A stretch of 64,000 nt of DNA from Corynebacterium gottingense (GTDB taxonomy: Bacteria; Actinomycetota; Actinomycetes; Mycobacteriales; Mycobacteriaceae), in contig NZ_RDRE01000001.1 in the NCBI RefSeq assembly GCF_003693265.1, positions 62,001-126,000 on the forward strand, in the 5' to 3' direction. The notes under the pieces were generated by a model. That model worked only from the letters and a program-made list of their open reading frames with translations, ran no database searches and was not told the DNA's origin. This document shows positions 1-8,658 of this stretch, one piece after another. Within the stretch, counting starts at the first letter, position 1, and the number at the start of each line of letters is the position of its first letter. A program made the translations under genes and the position numbers.

Positions 1-177
<177 letters not shown>

Positions 178-182
178 CGTTT

Positions 183-797
183 ATGGTTAGCCTTCCCCCG
201 ACGCCCCAGCGGGCACCGGAGCAGCGCCCGATGCCGGGCGGAGGAGCGTCGTCAAGCACTTCGATGCCCGAGGCCGTGCGCCTCATGCTCGCGTGCTGGG
301 CGGTGATGATCGGCGGCGAGCTGATCCACCAGATCCTCACCGTTGTCATGACAGTGCTTGACCCCGCCCCGCTGCGCGAGAGCGCCAAGGAGGCGGCGAA
401 GGGCCAGGAGCTGAGCGACGCCATGCTCAACCTCGGCATCTACGGCTCGGTTGTGCTCATGGCGCTGATCCAGCTGCTCATCCTGGCCGGGTTCGTCGTC
501 GCGCTGCGCATGGTGGCCAACCGGGGGAAGCGCGCGGCGGCGGCGCGGCGCCTCCTGCAGATCTTTGCCACCTTCTTCGCGCTGCGCATGGTCACGCTGT
601 ACATGATGTCGCCGGGGTCCACGGCGGTGCCGATCGCGCTGTACGGGGCGGACGGCGTCGTGCAAATCATCCTCGGCGTGGCGGGCGCGATGGGACTGTT
701 CTACGCTTCGCAGAAGGACTCGGGGGACTGGGTAGAGCCGCCGGCGCACCAATCTCCGCAACAGCCACAGCACGACGATCCCGCGGGTAAACAGTAA
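183..797 (+). CDS. Hypothetical four-TM membrane protein in the hem operon
   Basis: A 204-residue protein starts with ATG five bases after the hemB stop. About 30 polar, Pro-rich residues are followed by roughly four hydrophobic segments (about 30-57, 83-108, 120-138 and 150-172) and a Gln/His/Pro-rich cytoplasmic tail. I recognise no catalytic motif. The spacing (5 bp after hemB, 11 bp before the next gene) indicates co-transcription with hemB and the downstream membrane genes. Comparable small membrane proteins occur at this position in other corynebacteria, but I cannot assign a function. Confidence 0.75.
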   Translation: MVSLPPTPQRAPEQRPMPGGGASSSTSMPEAVRLMLACWAVMIGGELIHQILTVVMTVLDPAPLRESAKEAAKGQELSDAMLNLGIYGSVVLMALIQLLILAGFVVALRMVANRGKRAAAARRLLQIFATFFALRMVTLYMMSPGSTAVPIALYGADGVVQIILGVAGAMGLFYASQKDSGDWVEPPAHQSPQQPQHDDPAGKQ

Positions 798-808
798 AGG
801 AGCAACCG

Positions 809-1303
809 ATGGCCGGAATGTTTCCCACCTTCGTTGCAGACCCGAACGACCCCAACCGCCGCTACACCGGCAAGGTCGGCGAGGCCTGGCCCGGCCAGTT
901 GCGCGCCGGGTACTACGCAGCGCTGGCCGGCGCCGTGCTGCTGCTGTTGTTCGGCATGCTCATGCTGGCCAGCGGCGCGCCGAAGGACGCGGACGCCGAG
1001 TTCGCGGACGCGTTTGCGCGCAACATGCGCATCGTCGCCTGGTGCAACATCGTCCTCGCCCTGGTGATCGCGGGGTGCGCCTCCTACTTTGCGCGCGGCT
1101 CCAAGACAGCGCGGCGCGTGTTTGCCATCGCCGCCGCCGTGGCGATCTTCCTCAACCTGGCCGGGTTCTTCCTCAACGTGGCGGGTTGGGGCGTGTTCGC
1201 GGTAGTGATCCTGCTGGTCGCCGCCCTATTCTTCGCGTTCCGCCCCGCCGCGAACGCGTTTGTGGACGAGCGCAGCGGCTCCCCCTGGCGGGGCGTGGAC
1301 TAG
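809..1303 (+). CDS. Hypothetical four-TM membrane protein in the hem operon
   Basis: A 164-residue protein preceded by a good ribosome binding site (AAAGGAG, 8 nt before the ATG). The N-terminal 30 residues are polar; four hydrophobic segments follow at about 35-55, 74-93, 102-123 and 125-144, then a short charged tail. There are no recognisable enzymatic motifs. It lies between another small membrane protein and the P-type ATPase homologue with gaps of 11 and 15 bp, so the three probably form one transcript with hemB. They may form a membrane assembly with the ATPase-like protein, but that is inference from position only. Confidence 0.75.
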   Translation: MAGMFPTFVADPNDPNRRYTGKVGEAWPGQLRAGYYAALAGAVLLLLFGMLMLASGAPKDADAEFADAFARNMRIVAWCNIVLALVIAGCASYFARGSKTARRVFAIAAAVAIFLNLAGFFLNVAGWGVFAVVILLVAALFFAFRPAANAFVDERSGSPWRGVD

Positions 1304-1318
1304 CGCGAGGGATTCAGC

Positions 1319-3886
1319 ATGTCAGAGCAGACTCAGCAACAGACGGCTGCGCTCGAGCAGACCATTGTGGCCGCCCGCGAGGCGGCGAAGGAATGCGGCG
1401 TGGACCTGGACTCGCCCCGGATCGGGGCGGACGGCAACCCGCGCTACCCGAACACCTCCTACGCCTTCGAGCTCGACGGGCTCGAGGACGGACCACAGCT
1501 CAAAGACATCGAGGCGGCGCTGGAGGAGCTGGACGGCGTCGCCGCGCGCCTGGTGTACTCCTCCAAGACGGCGTGGATCACCGCGCCGAGCACCACGCCG
1601 ATCGCGGACCTCGAGGCCGTGTTCGCGCGCTTCGGTGTGAGCGCCCGGCTTACGGATTCCACGCTGCGCCGCAGGGTGCTCGGCCGGGCGGCGGCCGCGC
1701 GTCCGGTGCCGCGGCGGGGCGTGCGGGGGCTGAGCGGGAGGCGTCGAAAGTTGCGCCACGACGAGCTGGTCAGCCTGCGCCGCGCCCGCGCGCAGGGGTT
1801 CGTGGACTCGGCGTCGCGCGCCGCGCGCGCCCGGGAAAACGAGGACGTCCTGTTCACCGCCCGCGACCTGGTCACGCCGGTGCGGATGTGGTTAGCAATC
1901 GTGCTGACGCTCCCGGTGCTGCTCCTCACGTACGTCTCCGACCTGCAGTTTGACGGCTGGCAGTGGGCGTGCTTCGCGCTGACCACCCCGGTCGCACTGT
2001 GGTGCGCGTTCCCCTTCCACCGCGCGATGGCGGGCGGCGTGCGCCGCGGCATCTCGGCGCTGGACGGAGCAAGTTCCATCGCCATCCTCGCCGCCTACTT
2101 CTGGTCCGCCGCCGTGCTGCTGTTCACGCCGGCAGGGGAGCTCAACTGGCGCAACTACGGCAGCTGGGTCCCGCTCACCATGGTGGAGGAGCCCGGCCTG
2201 TTTTTCGAGGTCGCCTGCACCATCACCTCGCTCCTCCTCGTCGGCCGCTTCTTCAGCATGCGCGTGCGCCCGCACCTGCAGGAGGACCTCTCCGGCCGCG
2301 TCCCCGACGCGGAGTCGACCTACATGGTCCGCCGCCGCTCGCGCACGGGCAAGGTCATCGAGGAACCGCTGCCCGCCGCCGAGATCAACCGGGGCGACGA
2401 CATTGTCATCCTCCCGGGCGCGATCATCCCCGCCGACGGCGAGGTGGTCGGCGGTTGCGGCACGCTCGAGCAGGAGCTTATCGACGCCCACGAGTCCCCC
2501 ACCCTCAAAGTGGGCAGCCACGTCTACGCGGGGTCGGTGCTGCGCAAGGGGAAGGTGAAGATCCGCGTCTCCCGGGTCGGCCACGCGACCCGGCTGGCCT
2601 CGGTCAACCGCTGGCTGGAGCGCGCCTCGGAGCACCAGAACGCGACGACGATGGTGTCCACCCGCGCCGCGGGCATGCTCATCCCGGTGGCGTACGTGCT
2701 GGCGGTGCTGGACTTCGGCCTGTGGCTGCTGTTCACGGGGAACCTCAACGCGGCGTTTTCCACGGCGCTGGCGATCCTGGCGGTGGTCGCGCCGGTGGCG
2801 CTGGCGATCTCGACCGCGCTGGCCATCCGCCTGGGCATCGAGTCAGCAGCGCGCAACGGTATCCTGGTCCGCGACGGCTCCACCTTCCGCACCCTGGAGG
2901 CCACCGACGTGGCCGTGTTCAACCGGGTGGGCACCCTGGTGGAGCCGAAGATGAAGGTGGAGACGGTCACCGCGGAGATCGGCGAGGACCCGGCTTTGGT
3001 GCTGGGGATCGCGGGCGCGCTGTCGGTGGAGTCGGATCACCCGGCGTCGCGCGCGATTGTGAAGGCCGCGCGCGAGGCCCGCGACAAGCGCGACAAGGAC
3101 GCGGGCGGGCCGACCTGGTTCGAGCTGGCCAACGAGGACACGACCCCGGACGGCTCGGTGCGCGGCCGCGTCACGCTGACCTACGAGGACCAGCGGACAG
3201 AAAACCTGGACGCCATCTTGTGGCGGCCCACGAACCTGTCGCAGCTGCAAGGCCGGCTCTCCCTGGCCGCCACGGCCGGCGGCACCCCCGTCGTCGTGCG
3301 CTGGAAGGGCCGCGACCGCGGCGTCATCACCCTGTACGACCCGCCGAAGGCAGACGCCACCAGCGCGATTGACCGGCTGGAATCCATCGGCGTGGAGACC
3401 ATCATGCTCACGCGCGATACGTACCCGGTGGCGCGCCGCTTCGCCGACTTCCTCGGCATGTCCCGCGTGCTCGCGGGCATCACCGCCCCCGACAAACCGC
3501 ACGCGGTGCGCGCGCTGCACACCAAGGGCGCGACCGTCGCCATGGTGGGCGACCACAGCGCGGTGCGCACCCTGCGCGTCGCGGACGTGAGCATCCTGTA
3601 CGCCGACGATGCCCTGCTGGGCGCGAACACGGGCAAGGTGGAGGAGAAGTGCAACGTGCTCCTCCTGCGCCGGGACGTCACGGCGGTGCCACAGCTGGTG
3701 GAGCTCGCGCGCCGGGTGTGCCGCACCATCGACTCGAACATGGTGATCGCCTGGACCTATAACGCGGCCGCGATCCTGCTGGCCATCGCCGGTGTGCTGC
3801 CCCCGGTCGGGGCCACGCTGCTCATGCTGGGCAGCTCCCTGGTCATCGAGTTGCGCTCGGTGCGCGTGCGCCATTTCCCGGCCTGA
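1319..3886 (+). CDS. P-type (P1B-like) ATPase homologue lacking catalytic motifs
   Basis: An 855-residue protein with the full P1B-ATPase layout: a ferredoxin-like N-terminal domain (about 35-115) without CxxC, membrane pairs from about residue 187, an actuator domain, a core membrane pair, P and N domains and a C-terminal membrane pair. The signature motifs are all altered. The phosphorylated Asp of DKTGT is Asn (NRVGT, N535), TGES is AHES (390-393), CPC is APV (491-493), TGD is TRD, and GDGxND reads GDHSAVR (from G744). The N-domain HP and the HAD lysine (PDKPHAV) are kept. The frame is uninterrupted, so this is not a decayed gene. By family knowledge it cannot form the aspartyl phosphate. 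It may be a regulatory or structural pseudo-enzyme linked to heme or metal handling. Its gene lies between hemB and hemE. Confidence 0.85.
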   Translation: MSEQTQQQTAALEQTIVAAREAAKECGVDLDSPRIGADGNPRYPNTSYAFELDGLEDGPQLKDIEAALEELDGVAARLVYSSKTAWITAPSTTPIADLEAVFARFGVSARLTDSTLRRRVLGRAAAARPVPRRGVRGLSGRRRKLRHDELVSLRRARAQGFVDSASRAARARENEDVLFTARDLVTPVRMWLAIVLTLPVLLLTYVSDLQFDGWQWACFALTTPVALWCAFPFHRAMAGGVRRGISALDGASSIAILAAYFWSAAVLLFTPAGELNWRNYGSWVPLTMVEEPGLFFEVACTITSLLLVGRFFSMRVRPHLQEDLSGRVPDAESTYMVRRRSRTGKVIEEPLPAAEINRGDDIVILPGAIIPADGEVVGGCGTLEQELIDAHESPTLKVGSHVYAGSVLRKGKVKIRVSRVGHATRLASVNRWLERASEHQNATTMVSTRAAGMLIPVAYVLAVLDFGLWLLFTGNLNAAFSTALAILAVVAPVALAISTALAIRLGIESAARNGILVRDGSTFRTLEATDVAVFNRVGTLVEPKMKVETVTAEIGEDPALVLGIAGALSVESDHPASRAIVKAAREARDKRDKDAGGPTWFELANEDTTPDGSVRGRVTLTYEDQRTENLDAILWRPTNLSQLQGRLSLAATAGGTPVVVRWKGRDRGVITLYDPPKADATSAIDRLESIGVETIMLTRDTYPVARRFADFLGMSRVLAGITAPDKPHAVRALHTKGATVAMVGDHSAVRTLRVADVSILYADDALLGANTGKVEEKCNVLLLRRDVTAVPQLVELARRVCRTIDSNMVIAWTYNAAAILLAIAGVLPPVGATLLMLGSSLVIELRSVRVRHFPA

Positions 3887-3897
3887 TTTCTACCGCG

Positions 3898-3903
3898 TAG
3901 GCT
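3898..3903 (+). promoter_or_regulatory. Candidate -10 (TAGGCT) for hemE, leaderless layout
   Basis: TAGGCT ends 8 nt before the hemE ATG in the 25-bp gap after the ATPase-like gene, and no Shine-Dalgarno is visible. This fits transcription starting at or next to the start codon. No clear -35 is seen. Confidence 0.5.
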
Positions 3904-3911
3904 GGGAAACC

Positions 3912-4973
3912 ATGACCAGACGCGACCTTTCCTCCGCCCCGCTCATCGAGGCCGCCAATGGCCGCACCCCGTCGCGCACCCCGGTGTGGTTCATGCGCCA
4001 GGCGGGCCGTTCACTGCCCGAGTACCGGAAGGTGCGCGAGGGTATCCCGATGCTGGACTCTTGCTTCATGCCGGAGCTGCTCGCTGAGATCACGCTGCAG
4101 CCGGTGCGCCGCCACGACGTGGACGCGGCGATCCTCTTTTCCGACATTGTCGTCCCGCTCAAGGCGGCGGGCGTGGGCGTGGAGATCGTTCCGGGCCGCG
4201 GCCCGGTGATGGACGCGCCGGTGCGCTCGCTGGCGGACGTGCAGCACCTGCCGATCCTGGACCACACGGTGGACGAGGTCGCCGAGGGCATCCGCATCAT
4301 CCTGGACGAGCTCACCGATACCCAGGCGCTCATCGGCTTCGTCGGCGCACCGTTCACCCTGGCCAGCTACCTCATCGAGGGCGGACCGAGCAAGAACCAC
4401 GAGACCACGAAGGCGATGATGCACGCCGAGCCGGAGACGTGGCACGCGCTCATGCGCCGCCTGGTGCCCACCATCATCACGTTCCTGCGCACCCAGGTCG
4501 AGGCGGGGATCGACGCCATGCAGCTGTTCGACTCGTGGGCCGGCTTCCTCACGGAGCGCGACTACCGCGAGTTCGTCCTGCCGTACTCCACGGAGATCCT
4601 GGAATCAGTCGCGGGGGAGATCCCGCGCATCCACTTCGGCGTCTCCACCGGCGAGCTCCTCGGCGCGATGAGCGAGGCCGGCAGCGAGGTTATGGGCGTG
4701 GATTGGCGCGTCCCCCTCGACCGCGCCGCCACGCGCTTCGCCTCCCCCCGCGTCCTGCAGGGCAATTTGGACCCGGCGATGCTCTTCGCCGGCGAGGAGG
4801 TCGTCGCCCGCGAGGTCGCCCGCATTAAGGGCGAGGCGGAGCAGGCGCTTATCGACGGCCACGCTACCGGCCACATCTTCAACCTCGGCCACGGCGTCCT
4901 GCCCACCACGGACCCGGACGCCATCACCAACGCCGTACGGCTTATTCACGACACTCACAGCACGGAGGCTTAA
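3912..4973 (+). CDS. hemE: Uroporphyrinogen decarboxylase
   Basis: A 353-residue HemE of normal length. It decarboxylates the four acetate side chains of uroporphyrinogen III to give coproporphyrinogen III in the cytoplasm. The family signature WFMRQAGRSLPEYR is near the N-terminus (residues about 25-39) and includes the substrate-binding arginines. The motifs FVGAPFTLASY, LFDSWAG and FNLGHGV follow in the expected order. ATG 3912 is chosen because it follows a TAGGCT -10 by 8 nt and gives the usual N-terminus. The TAA stop directly abuts the ATG of hemY, implying translational coupling. Confidence 0.95.
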   Translation: MTRRDLSSAPLIEAANGRTPSRTPVWFMRQAGRSLPEYRKVREGIPMLDSCFMPELLAEITLQPVRRHDVDAAILFSDIVVPLKAAGVGVEIVPGRGPVMDAPVRSLADVQHLPILDHTVDEVAEGIRIILDELTDTQALIGFVGAPFTLASYLIEGGPSKNHETTKAMMHAEPETWHALMRRLVPTIITFLRTQVEAGIDAMQLFDSWAGFLTERDYREFVLPYSTEILESVAGEIPRIHFGVSTGELLGAMSEAGSEVMGVDWRVPLDRAATRFASPRVLQGNLDPAMLFAGEEVVAREVARIKGEAEQALIDGHATGHIFNLGHGVLPTTDPDAITNAVRLIHDTHSTEA

Positions 4974-6359
4974 ATGCACATCGCCATCATCGGCGCCGGA
5001 CTCGCCGGCCTGACCTGCGCCTACGAACTGCGCGGCAGCGGGCACGAGGTGGACGTCTACGAGGCCACCGACCGCATTGGCGGCAAGCTCTACACCGTCG
5101 CGTTTGAGGGCGGCCCCACCGACATGGGCGCCGAGGCGTTCCTGTCGCGCCGGGTCGACGCGGTTGAGTTCTTCACCGAGCTGGGGGTGGGGGACTCGCT
5201 CGTCGCGCCGTCCGGCCTCGGTTCGCTGGTGTACGTGGACGGCGAGGCGCGCCCGCTTCCGCGGGGCGGTGTGATGGGGATCCCGGCGGCGTCGGCAAGC
5301 GTTGCCCACCTTGTGAGCGAGGAGACCGCCGCGCGTATCGACGCCGAAGGCGACGCCCCCGGCTTCGAGTGGGAGATCGGCGGCGACGTGAGCGTGGGCG
5401 CGCTGTTGCGCGAGCGCTACGGCGACGAGGTGGTGGACCACATCGTGACGTCGCTGCTCGGCGGGGTGTACTCGTGCAGCGCCGACGACCTGGGCGTGCG
5501 CGCGACCATCCCGCAGCTGGCCGAGGAGCTGGACCGCCTGGCCGAGGCGGGCCCGGTGCACCTGTCGGAGGCCGTGCGCAACCTGGAGCAGGCGCGCAAG
5601 GAGCTGCCGACCGGCCAGGGCCCCGTCTTCAGCGCGTTCCGCGAGGGCTACCAGGAGGCGTACGAGGCGCTGGCGGAGCAGTCCGGCGCGAAGATCTACA
5701 TCGACGCATTCATCTCCGCGATCACGCGCGAGGGCGAGGGCTACCGCCTCAAGGGCGGCGAGGACGCGGTGTACGACCGCGTGGTGCTCGCCGTGCCCGC
5801 GCCGACGGCCGCGATGCTGCTGAAGCAGGTGGAGCCGGAGGTGGCGGCCACGCTCGCGCCGATCAAGCTGGCCAACTCGGCGGTGGTGGGCATGCGCTTT
5901 GCTACCGACGACGGCCTGCCCCAAAATTCGGGCGTCCTGGTTGCCGCGGGCGCGGAGGATGTGCACGCGAAGGCGTTCACGCTCTCCTCGCGCAAATGGC
6001 CGCACCTGGCCGAGCGCGGCGGGGCGCTCGTGCGCGCCAGCTTCGGCCGCTTCGGCGACGACGTGGCGATCCGCGCCTCCGAGGACGACCTGGTGGACTG
6101 GGCGCTCGATGACCTGCAGACTGTCACCGGCTTCGACGGGCGCGCGGCTGGCCTGGAGGAGATCTTTGTCCAGCGCTGGTTCGGCGGGCTGCCGCGTTAC
6201 GACGAGCACCACCTCGCCACCGTGGACAAGGCGCTGGCGCAGCTGCGCGAGTCCGGCTCCGGCATTGCCGTCACCGGCGCGTGGGTCGGCGGCGTGGGCG
6301 TGCCCGCCGTGATCGCGAACGCGCGCGAAACTGCGCGGGGTCTGGGGAAAGACTGCTAA
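4974..6359 (+). CDS. hemY: Coproporphyrinogen III oxidase / protoporphyrinogen oxidase-type flavoprotein (HemY/CgoX)
   Basis: A 461-residue FAD protein. The N-terminal dinucleotide-binding motif is GAGLAG (residues 7-12), followed by an acidic strand end at VDVYEA. The C-terminal segment ITGAWVGGVGVPAVI-like is typical of the family. In actinobacteria this family is known to oxidise coproporphyrinogen III to coproporphyrin III in the coproporphyrin-dependent heme route, so cgoX is the equivalent name; the sequence alone does not settle the substrate. It starts immediately after the hemE stop. The gene ends within the putative -10 of the next gene. Confidence 0.92.
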   Translation: MHIAIIGAGLAGLTCAYELRGSGHEVDVYEATDRIGGKLYTVAFEGGPTDMGAEAFLSRRVDAVEFFTELGVGDSLVAPSGLGSLVYVDGEARPLPRGGVMGIPAASASVAHLVSEETAARIDAEGDAPGFEWEIGGDVSVGALLRERYGDEVVDHIVTSLLGGVYSCSADDLGVRATIPQLAEELDRLAEAGPVHLSEAVRNLEQARKELPTGQGPVFSAFREGYQEAYEALAEQSGAKIYIDAFISAITREGEGYRLKGGEDAVYDRVVLAVPAPTAAMLLKQVEPEVAATLAPIKLANSAVVGMRFATDDGLPQNSGVLVAAGAEDVHAKAFTLSSRKWPHLAERGGALVRASFGRFGDDVAIRASEDDLVDWALDDLQTVTGFDGRAAGLEEIFVQRWFGGLPRYDEHHLATVDKALAQLRESGSGIAVTGAWVGGVGVPAVIANARETARGLGKDC

Positions 6360-6362
6360 CCT
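6357..6362 (+). promoter_or_regulatory. Candidate -10 (TAACCT) for the CAP-domain gene
   Basis: TAACCT overlaps the hemY stop codon and ends 7 nt before the ATG at 6370. No Shine-Dalgarno is present, consistent with a leaderless start. Confidence 0.4.
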
Positions 6363-6369
6363 GCTGGGT

Positions 6370-7887
6370 ATGCAGAAAACTCTTGGACTTGTGCTGGCCG
6401 CGAGCTGTTCGGCGGCGTTGGTTGTTGCGCCTCCGGCGCTGGCTGAGGACGCGGCGTCGGTGTCGCAGGAGCGCTGTGTCGCGCTGCGCACCGCTGTACA
6501 CGACGCGACCGACGCGCTGCGCTCCGCCGAAGCGCGCGACCACGAGGCGCAGCAGGCGCTGGACGCGGCGCAGCGCGATGTCGACGCTGCGGAGCAGGAG
6601 CGCACGGCGAGCGCGAACCTGGTCAAGGATGCGCAGCGTGCCCTCGACAGCGCGACCCAGGACCGCGACGCCGCGCAGACCGCGGTGCCGGGAGGCGTGA
6701 CGGTCGACTCCGCCGAGGCGGCACTCACGCAGGCAAAGGCGCGCGCCGAGGAGGCCCGCGCTGCGCTGGAGGCGAGCAAGGCCGAGGCGCGGGCCCAGTT
6801 CGACCGGGGCTCGCTCGGATTCTTCGAAGCGATGGGGGCCGACGACGCCGTCGCGGAGCTGCACACGGACTACCGCTTTGACAAGGTCGATGAGGTGACC
6901 GGGCAGACCGGGTACCGCATCGCGGACGACACGCGCATCGGCGCCAAAGGTGACGCGACGCACCTGGACAACATGAAGGCGGCAATCGAGTGGCTGCCGG
7001 AGGCGAACGAGCTCCGCGAAAGCGAGGGCCGTGACGCGCTGCCCGTCACGGATGCGTTGATGGCGCAGGCGCAGGTGAACATCAACTGGTCGCAGCAGCT
7101 GCCGCGCGGGCACTCCGGCAACGGGTGGGATAACTTGTCGTGGAACGCGGAGAACCCGTTCGACGGGTGGTTCCGCGAGGAGCGCCCTAAGTACTTCGAG
7201 GCGAAGGAGCAGGGGCGCGACCCCTTCGCCGCAGGCGCCGGCCACTACATGGCCTTGGTGAACCCGCAGATGCGCGCGACCGGCTTCGCGGTGAACACGG
7301 AGGAGTTCCTCTACCACGGCTTTACGTGGCGCGTCGCGCACGCGCAGACGTTCGCTCACCTCACAGTGGAGGGGCCGACGTATTCGGTAGAGGAGTACAC
7401 CGAGCGCTTCAACACCTACTACGACGAGCTCGTCCTCGCCGTCGAGCAGGGCGATGCGCAGAAGCAGGAAGCACTCGAGCAGCGCGAGGCTGCCGTGGCC
7501 CAAGCGGAGGACACGCTTACGGCGGCGCGGGCGCTGCGTGCCGCCGAACAGGCCGTGGCGAAGCGCGCGCAGGAACTCGAGGCAGCGAAGCAGGAGCAGT
7601 CGGCGCGCCAGGCCGCGGCCGACGAGGCCCTGGCGGCTGCGAAGCGCTCGCTGGGCGAGGCGACACAGGCAGCCGAGGCTGCACAGGTGGCCGTCAAGGA
7701 GGCCCGGGCGAACGCCGCGGAGGCCACGGCCGAGTACGAGCCCGTGAAGGGGGAGTGCGCGCCGGTGGCCGGTGAGCCGAAGGAAGGCTCGTCGACGGGC
7801 GGCATCATCGCCGCCGTGGTGCTCGGCCTGCTGGCGGTTGTGGGAATTGCGGTGGCGTCGAACCCTGCGCTGCTGAATATGTTCTAA
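6370..7887 (+). CDS. Secreted, membrane-anchored CAP (SCP/PR-1) domain protein with flanking coiled coils
   Basis: A 505-residue exported protein. A signal peptide (cleavage after about residue 25, PPALA) is followed by an Ala/Glu/Gln-rich coiled coil (about 35-145). A CAP-like core runs from about 185 to 335, including ALPVTDALMAQAQVNINWS, GHSGNGWDNLSWNAENPFDGW and AGHYMALVNPQMRATGFAV. The His and Glu residues match the CAP cavity positions, and the overall pattern resembles CAP domains of Gram-positive surface proteins. A second coiled coil (about 360-457) and one C-terminal membrane helix (about 477-500) with a very short tail complete it. There is no LPxTG. It sits inside the heme block on its own putative promoter. 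Function is unknown; a rod-like envelope protein presenting the CAP domain is inferred from the architecture. Confidence 0.82.
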   Translation: MQKTLGLVLAASCSAALVVAPPALAEDAASVSQERCVALRTAVHDATDALRSAEARDHEAQQALDAAQRDVDAAEQERTASANLVKDAQRALDSATQDRDAAQTAVPGGVTVDSAEAALTQAKARAEEARAALEASKAEARAQFDRGSLGFFEAMGADDAVAELHTDYRFDKVDEVTGQTGYRIADDTRIGAKGDATHLDNMKAAIEWLPEANELRESEGRDALPVTDALMAQAQVNINWSQQLPRGHSGNGWDNLSWNAENPFDGWFREERPKYFEAKEQGRDPFAAGAGHYMALVNPQMRATGFAVNTEEFLYHGFTWRVAHAQTFAHLTVEGPTYSVEEYTERFNTYYDELVLAVEQGDAQKQEALEQREAAVAQAEDTLTAARALRAAEQAVAKRAQELEAAKQEQSARQAAADEALAAAKRSLGEATQAAEAAQVAVKEARANAAEATAEYEPVKGECAPVAGEPKEGSSTGGIIAAVVLGLLAVVGIAVASNPALLNMF

Positions 7888-7892
7888 CTCGG

Positions 7893-7898
7893 TAGACT
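7893..7898 (+). promoter_or_regulatory. Candidate -10 (TAGACT) for the DedA-like gene
   Basis: TAGACT ends 8 nt before the ATG at 7907 and there is no ribosome binding site, again the leaderless pattern. Confidence 0.45.
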
Positions 7899-7906
7899 TT
7901 ACGTCT

Positions 7907-8626
7907 ATGTCGAGCGAGGACGAAGGCCAGGTCCAACAGCACACCCCGGAATCGGAACCGGAGTGGTGGGATCAGCCAGGCATGCCCTGGAACGAAAAGC
8001 CCACCAAGGCGGACTACTGGTGCCTGGGCTGGTTCGGCTTCATCGGTATTTTCGGCCTCGCGCTCATTCCGTTCCGCGCCTGGCTGCTGGGCCTGGACCC
8101 GCCGATCATGCTGGCGTTGACGGGCTCGAGGATTGGCGCGGCGTCGACAGGCGCCCTGGCCTCGGTGGGCGAGGCGCAGCACTGGCTGCTGTACCTGCTC
8201 ATCGGCTCGATCGTGGCGATTAAGTTCGACTGGGTGTACTGGTGGGCCGGTAAGCTGTGGGGGCGCGGCATCCTGGACGTGCAGGCGCAGAATTCCAAGC
8301 GCGCGGCGAAGAACATCGCGCGCGTGGAGCGGTGGGGGATGAAGCTGGGCTGGCTGGGCATTTTCCTGGCGTACGTGCCCATCCCGCTGCCGATCGCGTT
8401 CGTGGTTTTCGTGCTTATGGGCATGACTGAGATGCCGCTGTGGAAGTTCATGCTCCTGGACTTCGTGTCCAAGACGCTCTGGTCGCTGGGCTACGTCGCG
8501 CTCGGCTGGTGGATCGGCGAGCCCGTGGTGTACGTGCTGGAGCAGTACGCGCGCGTGGCCAATTGGATCGCGATTGGCCTGCTCGTGGTCATCTTCGTCG
8601 GGGCGATGCGCCGGAAGGGTAAGTAG
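7907..8626 (+). CDS. DedA/VTT-like integral membrane protein
   Basis: A 239-residue membrane protein with a polar N-terminus of about 35 residues and about five hydrophobic segments. The central part has the DedA/VTT pattern: a helix ending in [10 protein letters not shown], a charged linker, then [20 protein letters not shown] with the Pro-rich re-entrant helix typical of this superfamily, and [22 protein letters not shown]. DedA-family proteins are linked to lipid scrambling and proton-motive-force homeostasis. The specific role here is unknown. It stands alone between the CAP gene and hemL with its own putative -10. Confidence 0.72.
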   Translation: MSSEDEGQVQQHTPESEPEWWDQPGMPWNEKPTKADYWCLGWFGFIGIFGLALIPFRAWLLGLDPPIMLALTGSRIGAASTGALASVGEAQHWLLYLLIGSIVAIKFDWVYWWAGKLWGRGILDVQAQNSKRAAKNIARVERWGMKLGWLGIFLAYVPIPLPIAFVVFVLMGMTEMPLWKFMLLDFVSKTLWSLGYVALGWWIGEPVVYVLEQYARVANWIAIGLLVVIFVGAMRRKGK

Positions 8627-8644
8627 GCGTTCGCCCCCATCGCC

Positions 8645-8650
8645 TAGGAT
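8645..8650 (+). promoter_or_regulatory. Candidate -10 (TAGGAT) for hemL
   Basis: TAGGAT ends 8 nt before the hemL ATG at 8659. The short gap after the DedA-like gene holds no Shine-Dalgarno. Confidence 0.45.
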
Positions 8651-8658
8651 GGGCAACT

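Noticed and set aside
1319-3886. Sequencing error as the cause of the missing P-type ATPase motifs
   Set aside because: The changes are separate substitutions in an intact frame, spread over 1 kb, with surrounding residues conserved. Frameshift errors cannot produce this.
4605-6866. A 753-codon minus-strand open frame across hemE, hemY and the CAP gene
   Set aside because: It spans three genes with clear family signatures on the other strand and encodes a His/Arg-rich low-complexity product typical of antisense frames in high-GC DNA.
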